A DNA stretch of 64,000 nucleotides. It comes from Arthrobacter globiformis NBRC 12137. Lineage in GTDB: Bacteria > Actinomycetota > Actinomycetes > Actinomycetales > Micrococcaceae. The notes under the pieces were generated by a model. That model searched no databases. It was not told the origin of the DNA and saw only the letters and a list, made by a program, of their open reading frames with translations. The stretch lies in contig NZ_BAEG01000010.1 in the NCBI RefSeq assembly GCF_000238915.1, forward strand, positions 1 through 64,000, written 5' to 3'. Positions 59,063 through 64,000 of the stretch are shown here, piece after piece (position 1 is the stretch's first letter; each line of letters opens with the position of its first letter). Both the position numbers and the translations under genes were made by a program.

Positions 59063-59829
59063 GTGCCACGAGCGCGGCCCCGGCCGCAAGCAACGCAGCC
59101 GCGGACGGCGCCGTCGTCAAGGTCACCGATCTGGTGGCCGGCTACCTTCCCGGCGTCAACATCCTCAACGGGTGCAGCATCGAGGCCCGGAAGGGCGAAC
59201 TGATTGGCATCATCGGCCCGAACGGGGCCGGCAAGTCCACACTGCTGAAAGCCATGTTCGGCCTGGTGAAGGTGCACTCCGGATCCGTGGTGGTCAGGGG
59301 CCAGGACCTCACAGGGCTCAAGGCGAACAAACTGGTGACCCAGGGCGTTGGTTTCGTGCCCCAGACCAACAACGTCTTCTCCACCCTCACCATTGAGGAA
59401 AACCTGCAGATGGGCATGTTCCAGCGGCCCAAGGACTTCGCGGAGCGCTTCGACTTCGTCACCAGCCTTTTCCCGGAACTGGGTAAACGCAGGGCGCAGC
59501 GTGCGGGCTCGCTGTCCGGAGGCGAGCGGCAGATGGTGGCCATGGGGCGGGCCCTGATGATGGAGCCGGCAGTGCTGCTGCTGGACGAACCCTCGGCGGG
59601 CCTCTCCCCCGTCAAGCAGGATGAGACCTTCCTGCGCGTGCACGAGATCAACCGTGCCGGGGTGTCCGTCATCATGGTGGAACAGAACGCCCGCCGCTGC
59701 CTTCAGATCTGCGACCGCGGCTACGTCCTGGACCAGGGCAGGGATGCCTACACCGGCACGGGCCGTGAGCTCATGAAGGACCCGAAGGTCATCCAGCTGT
59801 ACCTCGGCACGCTGGCCGACGAGGACTAA
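59059..59829 (+). CDS. livF: Branched-chain amino acid ABC transporter ATP-binding protein LivF
   Basis: 256 residues. Walker A GPNGAGKSTLLKA, signature LSGGERQMVAMGRAL, Walker B VLLLDEPSAGLSP and LivF-type EQNARRCLQICDRGYVLDQG. Overlaps the livG stop; last gene of the operon before a strong terminator. Confidence 0.95.
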   Translation: MSATSAAPAASNAAADGAVVKVTDLVAGYLPGVNILNGCSIEARKGELIGIIGPNGAGKSTLLKAMFGLVKVHSGSVVVRGQDLTGLKANKLVTQGVGFVPQTNNVFSTLTIEENLQMGMFQRPKDFAERFDFVTSLFPELGKRRAQRAGSLSGGERQMVAMGRALMMEPAVLLLDEPSAGLSPVKQDETFLRVHEINRAGVSVIMVEQNARRCLQICDRGYVLDQGRDAYTGTGRELMKDPKVIQLYLGTLADED

Positions 59830-59848
59830 CTGCCCCACAGAAGACACA

Positions 59849-59882
59849 CAGAAGCCCCCGTCCGGCCGGACGGGGGCTTCTG
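59849..59882. terminator. Bidirectional terminator between livF and livK
   Basis: Perfect 34-bp palindrome (17-bp arms) followed by TTGT, between convergent genes. Confidence 0.85.
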
Positions 59883-59902
59883 TTGTGCGGCGGGAAGGCG
59901 GC

Positions 59903-61249
59903 TTACAGCTTGCCGAATTCCTCCCGGGCCGGCGTGTACTTGTTGTCGTCCTGGTACTCGTAGATGCCAATGGAGGCTTCCGTCGGGTCACCGGCGTCGG
60001 AGAAGGTCACCGGGCCGGACTCGCCGTCGTAGTCGATGTCCTTGCCGTTGCGGAGCAGCGTGACGCAGGACGCGAAGTCCGTGCACTTCTCGCCGCCCTC
60101 GGAAACTGCCTTGAGCTGCTTGGCGATCTCCGTGCCCTTCGTGCTCTTGGCGGCCTCCGCTGCCAGCGAGATCAGGTTGACGGCGTCGTAGGACTCACCG
60201 GCGTAGCTGTAGTCCTTCAAGGCGGGGTCGATGGCGAGGAGCTTCTTCTTGAAGTCCTCCTTGGCGAAGGTGCCGGGGATGGTTCCCTGTGCGCCCTTCA
60301 GCGTGCCGGGCTTGAAGTCCTTGCTGTAGTCGGACGTGTTGCCGTCCACCATGAACAGCTGCGTCGCCTTGATGCCCTTGCCCGTGATCAGCGGGACGAT
60401 GCTCTTGGCCTGGTCAAAAGTGATCAGTGCAATGGCATCCGGCTTGGCGGCGATGACCTTGTCCACCTGGCTGCTGAACTGCGAGTCGCCCTCGTTGAAG
60501 AGCTCCTCGGCCACAACCTGGCCACCGGCCGCTTCAAACGCGGACTTGACGTTCTTGGCCAGGCCCGTGCCGTAGGCGTCGTTCAGGACGATCATGCCTA
60601 CCGTCTGGGCGCCACAGGTTGCCATGTAGTTGCCCAGCACCTTGCCTTGCAGCACGTCCGAAGGAGCCGTGCGCCAGTACAGGCCCTTGTCATCCCAGGT
60701 GGTGAAGTCCGGCGAGGTGTTTGCCGGGGAGAACTGGATGACGCCCGCTCCGGTGATCTGGTTGATCACGGTCTTGGACACACCCGAGGAGGCCGCACCG
60801 ATGATGGCGCTGACACCCTGGCCGAGGAGCGCTGTGGTGGACTGGGTGGCGATGTCGGTCTTGGTGTCGCCGGAGTCACGGTGCGTGATCGAAACCGGCT
60901 TGCCGAGCACGCCGCCGGCGTCGTTGACTTCCTTGATGCCGAGGTTAACGCCGGCAATTTCGGGCGGGCCGAGGAACGCCAGCGACCCCGTCGTCGGCAG
61001 GAGCGATCCAAGTTTCAGCGGTGTGGGGGTGGTGGTGGTTGCTGCCGGCACGCCGCCGGTCTCCGTGGTGGTGCTGGTTGCCCCGGCCGTGGCACTGGGG
61101 GCAGGGCACGCGATGCCGCCTGCCGCTGCGGAGGATTCGGTCGCGCTTGGGGTGGAACCGCCACCACAAGCCGTGGCCAGAAGGGCGACGCCGATGCTAA
61201 GCGCTGTGAGCTTAGCGACCCTTGGCGCCGTCTGGGGGAGTGAAATCAT
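59903..61249 (-). CDS. livK: Branched-chain amino acid ABC transporter substrate-binding lipoprotein
   Basis: 448 residues. Lipobox LLATACGG places the lipidated Cys at 28; a Ser/Thr/Ala linker follows, then the periplasmic-binding fold: LKLGSLLPTTGSLAFLGPP, GIKEVNDAGGVLGKPV, IGAASSGVSKTVINQI and YAGESYDAVNLISLAAEAA. It has its own promoter region and GGAG site 7 nt before ATG 61249, so it can be made in excess of the membrane parts on the opposite strand. Confidence 0.92.
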   Translation of the reverse strand: MISLPQTAPRVAKLTALSIGVALLATACGGGSTPSATESSAAAGGIACPAPSATAGATSTTTETGGVPAATTTTPTPLKLGSLLPTTGSLAFLGPPEIAGVNLGIKEVNDAGGVLGKPVSITHRDSGDTKTDIATQSTTALLGQGVSAIIGAASSGVSKTVINQITGAGVIQFSPANTSPDFTTWDDKGLYWRTAPSDVLQGKVLGNYMATCGAQTVGMIVLNDAYGTGLAKNVKSAFEAAGGQVVAEELFNEGDSQFSSQVDKVIAAKPDAIALITFDQAKSIVPLITGKGIKATQLFMVDGNTSDYSKDFKPGTLKGAQGTIPGTFAKEDFKKKLLAIDPALKDYSYAGESYDAVNLISLAAEAAKSTKGTEIAKQLKAVSEGGEKCTDFASCVTLLRNGKDIDYDGESGPVTFSDAGDPTEASIGIYEYQDDNKYTPAREEFGKL

Positions 61250-61422
61250 TTAGAGTCTCCTCGATCGAAAGGTGCGAACGGCCTTTGATGCGATTTTTGG
61301 TCAGGGGTTCCTGAGCTAAGTTCAAGCTAATCCAATTCGAGCGTGAACATAAGTGACTAAGGTCACATCCTCATAACACTCGTTGCATATTGGAACACCG
61401 GCGACGTGGCGGAGCAAAGTTG

Positions 61423-61496
61423 TACCCCAGGTGGGACTCGAACCCACAACACGCGGATTTTAAGTCCGCTGCCTCTGCCAATTGGGCTACTGGGGC
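61423..61496 (-). tRNA. tRNA with UAA anticodon, read as tRNA-Leu(UAA)
   Basis: 74 nt. Acceptor GCCCCAG pairs with CTGGGGT (G1-U72 wobble), discriminator A73, anticodon stem GCGGA/TCCGC with loop CTTAAAA, hence anticodon UAA, T-arm GTGGG-TTCGAGT-CCCAC. The variable region is only 5 nt (GTGTT), unlike the long arm usual for tRNA-Leu. CCA is not encoded. Confidence 0.85.
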
Positions 61497-61516
61497 GCCC
61501 GGTCAATCGTATCGCC

Positions 61517-62467
61517 TCAGACGGCGGCCAATGGCCCCGCGTACCGGAATGTGCCGTGGACCCCGCCGGGCCACAGGGCGAGGGGCAGCAGTTGGAAATG
61601 GTCGCCCCAGTTCTTGTCCGGCGCCTCGACGCCCAGGGACGCCGCCGGAACGAAGCCGAAGCGCGGGTAGTACTCGGTGCTTCCGAGCAGCGCGATGCCC
61701 TTCTCCCCCGCAGCATTGGCACGGACGACGGTTTCGCGCATCAGCGCCGAGCCGATGCCATGGCGCTGCAGCCGGGGCGTCACGCAGATGGGCCCGAGCC
61801 CCAGCAGCTCAAGGTCATCCACCCACGCACGGGTGCTGATCACGTGGCCGACGATTTCGCCGTCGAGTTCGGCGACGATGCTGAACTCCGGCAGGTATTC
61901 CTCGGCGACAAGCAGCTCGCGGAGCACTTTGACCTCAACCGGCTCCCCCGCCACGGGCAGGCCGGTGACCGGCGAAACGGCGAACGCATCGGCGGTCAGG
62001 GCGAGGAGGGCGTCGCGGTCCCCGGGCTGTTCGCTGCGCAGGACCACTTCCCGCACCGGTTCGGGCTCGGCGGCGTTGGCGGCTGAGAGGCCGGCCAGGA
62101 CCTCCAGCGCCCGCGCCGCATCAGCCACCGGCACCAGGAGATGGTCGTGGTGGAAGCCGGCCAGAACGTTGCAGCTGATCCGGGCCTGGGTCAGTGCCCT
62201 GCTGACGGCCGCGGTCAGGCCCACCGCCTCCAGGGCCGAGTGGACCTCGAGGGTGATCCAGGCGGCCACGAAATCGTAAGGCAGGTCCAGCGCGTCCGCT
62301 TCGGCCCGGGGCAGGACCACCGTGAGCCCTTCGGCCTCCCGGACGGCGGCCTCGATGTGCCCCGCCAGCGGCTTGCCGTGCGGCCAGAGCACATAGACGT
62401 ACTCCCCCTCCCTGAGCACCGGACGCATCGAGGCAAGGAGAGTTTGGAGGTTCTTTTCACCCGTCAT
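61517..62467 (-). CDS. ACT-like domain fused to a GNAT acetyltransferase
   Basis: 316 residues. The N-terminal 125 residues resemble paired ACT_7/CASTOR-type domains (YDFVAAWITLEVHSALEAVG, FHHDHLLVPVADAARALEVL). The C-terminal half is a YhbS-like GNAT: ALLALTADAFAVSPV, LGPICVTPRLQRHGIGSALM with the acetyl-CoA loop, and GSTEYYPRFGFVPA. This suggests an amino-acid-controlled N-acetyltransferase; the substrate is unknown. Confidence 0.83.
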   Translation of the reverse strand: MTGEKNLQTLLASMRPVLREGEYVYVLWPHGKPLAGHIEAAVREAEGLTVVLPRAEADALDLPYDFVAAWITLEVHSALEAVGLTAAVSRALTQARISCNVLAGFHHDHLLVPVADAARALEVLAGLSAANAAEPEPVREVVLRSEQPGDRDALLALTADAFAVSPVTGLPVAGEPVEVKVLRELLVAEEYLPEFSIVAELDGEIVGHVISTRAWVDDLELLGLGPICVTPRLQRHGIGSALMRETVVRANAAGEKGIALLGSTEYYPRFGFVPAASLGVEAPDKNWGDHFQLLPLALWPGGVHGTFRYAGPLAAV

Positions 62468-62546
62468 GCAGCCAGTCTATGGCTGCACCCTGCCGTTCCC
62501 GGGAGGGCCGCACCAAGGTAGACCGCCCCGCCCGGGAAACGCGAAA

Positions 62547-62574
62547 GCGGCCGTTCCCAAAAGGGAACGGCCGC
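62547..62574 (-). terminator. Terminator of the NADH dehydrogenase gene
   Basis: Perfect 12-bp stem GCGGCCGTTCCC (62547-62558) with 62563-62574 and a 4-nt loop; on the minus strand it is followed by TTT. It lies 75 bp past the ndh stop. Confidence 0.75.
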
Positions 62575-62649
62575 CGTCGTCGTTTGTGGGGCCTCCGCCG
62601 CCGAGGGTTCCCTGGCTGAGCTGAGCGAAGCGAGGGAGGCGGTGGGGAT

Positions 62650-64000
62650 TTACTTGGCCTCAGCCTTGACGGGATCCTTGGCGCCGCCCTGGGGAGCGTC
62701 GGCAGCCTTCTCAGCCGGTGCGGCCGGAGCCGGAGCGGCGGGAGCTGCCGGCTTGGGCGCCGGGGTGGCGGCGGCCACGAAGGCGCCGCGCGGGTTGTCC
62801 AGGTCCAGCAGCTGGGTGGTGTCGCGGCCTGCGAAGAAGCTCAGGACCCAGTTGAAGATCACGCGGAACTTGCGCTCGAACGTCGGCATGGCCATGCCGT
62901 GGTAGCCACGGTGTGCCAGCCACGCGAGGGGGCCCTTGAGCCCGATGCGGCCGAGCAGGTTGATGTTGGCAACACCCTTCCACTCACCGAAGCCGGCCAC
63001 AGCACCGAGGTTCTTGTGCTTGTAGTCCACCAGCGGCTTGTCCCAGCGGGAAGCCCACAGGTTCTTCGCGAGGCGCTTGGCCTGGCGCAGCGCGTGCTGG
63101 GCGTTGGGAACGCAGGTGCCGTCCGGCAGGCCGCCGCCGGTCAGGTCGGGAACCGCGGCGATGTCACCGGCTGCCCAGGCGTTGTCGATGATGCCTTCGT
63201 CGCCCGAGATGCGCAGGTCCGGCAGGACGCGGACGCGGCCGCGGGGCTCCAGCGGGAAGTCGGTGGAGCGGACCATCGGGTTGGCCTGCACACCGGCGGT
63301 CCACACGAGCGTGTCGGTCTCGAATTCCTGGGCCGGGGTCTTGTCCGGCAGGTTGATGAGCTTGAGGGAACCCTCGGCGTTGTCCAGCGACGTGTTCAGC
63401 AGGACCTCGATGCCGCGGCTGCGGAGGTGCTCGACGACCCACTCGGCCTGCTTCGCGGTGACCTCGGGCATGATGCGGCCCATGGCCTCGACGAGGACGA
63501 AGCGGACTTCCTCCTGCTTGACGCGCGGGTTGTTCTTGACGGCAGCGCGGGCGAGGTCTTCCATTTCGGTGATGCACTCGATGCCGGCGAAGCCGCCGCC
63601 CACCACCACGAAAGTAAGGGCGCGGGCGCGTTCGGCGGGGTCGGTCATGGTGGAGCCGACCTCGATGCGGTCAAGGACCTTGTTGCGCAGCGCAACGGCT
63701 TCCTCGATGGTCTTCAGGCCGATGCCCTTGTCCGCCAGGCCCTTGATGGGGAACGTGCGGGTGATGGCGCCGGCGGAAAGCACGACGTCGAAGTACGGCA
63801 CCTCGAAGTTGTCGCCACCGTCAGCCGGGGCAACCACGGCCGTGCGGTTGGCGTGGTCGATGGATACGACGCGGCCCTGGATGAGCTCGGTCTGCTTGAG
63901 GTGCTGGCGGTGCGAGACCACTGCGTGGCGGGCCTCGATGTTTCCGCCGGCAACTTCCGGCAGGAAGGGCTGGTAGGTCATGTAGGGCAGCGGATCAACG
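62650..64000 (-). CDS. ndh: Type II NADH dehydrogenase (NDH-2), N-terminus beyond window
   Basis: Single-subunit, non-proton-pumping oxidation of NADH with quinone at the membrane. About 450 residues are present; the first FAD-binding loop is outside. Visible are MTYQPFLPEVAGG, the NADH-binding FVVVGGGFAGIECITEMEDL, ETDTLVWTAGVQANPM, AWAAGDIAAVPDLTG and the membrane-binding C-terminal part (FRVIFNWVLSFFAGRDT), ending in an Ala/Pro-rich tail of about 50 residues. Confidence 0.92.
   Translation of the reverse strand, partial: VDPLPYMTYQPFLPEVAGGNIEARHAVVSHRQHLKQTELIQGRVVSIDHANRTAVVAPADGGDNFEVPYFDVVLSAGAITRTFPIKGLADKGIGLKTIEEAVALRNKVLDRIEVGSTMTDPAERARALTFVVVGGGFAGIECITEMEDLARAAVKNNPRVKQEEVRFVLVEAMGRIMPEVTAKQAEWVVEHLRSRGIEVLLNTSLDNAEGSLKLINLPDKTPAQEFETDTLVWTAGVQANPMVRSTDFPLEPRGRVRVLPDLRISGDEGIIDNAWAAGDIAAVPDLTGGGLPDGTCVPNAQHALRQAKRLAKNLWASRWDKPLVDYKHKNLGAVAGFGEWKGVANINLLGRIGLKGPLAWLAHRGYHGMAMPTFERKFRVIFNWVLSFFAGRDTTQLLDLDNPRGAFVAAATPAPKPAAPAAPAPAAPAEKAADAPQGGAKDPVKAEAK

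Noticed and set aside
61423..61496. tRNA-Lys
   Set aside because: The body resembles lysine tRNAs but the anticodon loop reads CTTAAAA, so the anticodon is UAA, not UUU or CUU.
62600..62640. Additional hairpin after ndh
   Set aside because: The sequence has GAGCTGAGCGAAGCGAGG character like other repeats, but the arms do not pair well enough to call.

Overview
The window is a high-GC actinobacterial chromosome segment, most like Arthrobacter/Pseudarthrobacter (Micrococcaceae). The reasons are a mycothiol conjugate amidase, a WhiB-family regulator, DUF3499/DUF5719/DUF4245/DUF4307 proteins, a PIN-PhoH protein, a Pmt mannosyltransferase beside rsmI, LCP and Fem-type wall enzymes, and many genes with a TANNNT -10 box 6-7 nt before the start codon (leaderless transcription). 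Genus is inferred from gene content and style only. Almost all the DNA is coding. Order resembles several blocks of the Mycobacterium tuberculosis map (from memory: rsmI/pmt; sahH-whiB2-LCP-purEK-gtrA; greA-mca-uppS-phoH-fumC-glpX), so most of it is conserved actinobacterial core.

Layout. 1-5.7 kb: truncated succinate-semialdehyde dehydrogenase, divergent rsmI/pmt, and a FadD15-like acyl-CoA synthetase. 5.8-12.2 kb: membrane proteins (DUF1461, SpoIIM, RDD), an L,D-transpeptidase, S-adenosylhomocysteinase and a Trm112-like protein. 12.3-19 kb: DUF3499, a degenerate zincin, DUF5719, a >1100-residue membrane glycosyltransferase and WhiB2. 19.3-26.6 kb: TIGR03089 protein, GtrA, purK-purE, an LCP protein, manA and a Fem-type transferase, i.e. 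purine and cell-envelope genes. 26.6-27.8 kb: small accessory island with a nuclease-fold gene between palindromic repeats. 27.9-31.9 kb: glpX, DUF4245, carbonic anhydrase and fumC. 32-36.8 kb: accessory stretch with a deleted ridA remnant, tetR plus drug exporter, an orphan prepilin peptidase and two unknown genes. 37-45 kb: PhoH, uppS, trhA, DUF255, mca, DUF4307 and greA. 45-48.5 kb: rhomboid protease, threonine deaminase, AI-2E-type transporter. 48.5-54.3 kb: galactose genes (epimerase, deoR, galT, galK) and a thiolase. 54.4-61.3 kb: Bax-inhibitor-like protein and a branched-chain amino acid ABC operon with its binding protein. 61.4-64 kb: a tRNA with a UAA anticodon, an ACT-GNAT protein and a truncated type-II NADH dehydrogenase.

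What stands out: purE and livM each carry one single-base frameshift; ridA has lost its middle; a 15-bp tandem repeat unit occurs, nearly identical, inside two unrelated genes; several families of perfect hairpin repeats sit at gene ends, one inside the 3' end of deoR and another bracketing a nuclease-like gene; the large glycosyltransferase seems to start at ATT; and a class-I-shaped tRNA has the Leu(UAA) anticodon. No CRISPR array, insertion sequence, prophage or obvious new defence system was found. The nearest thing to a novel mobile unit is the palindrome-bracketed nuclease gene at 26.6-27.8 kb.
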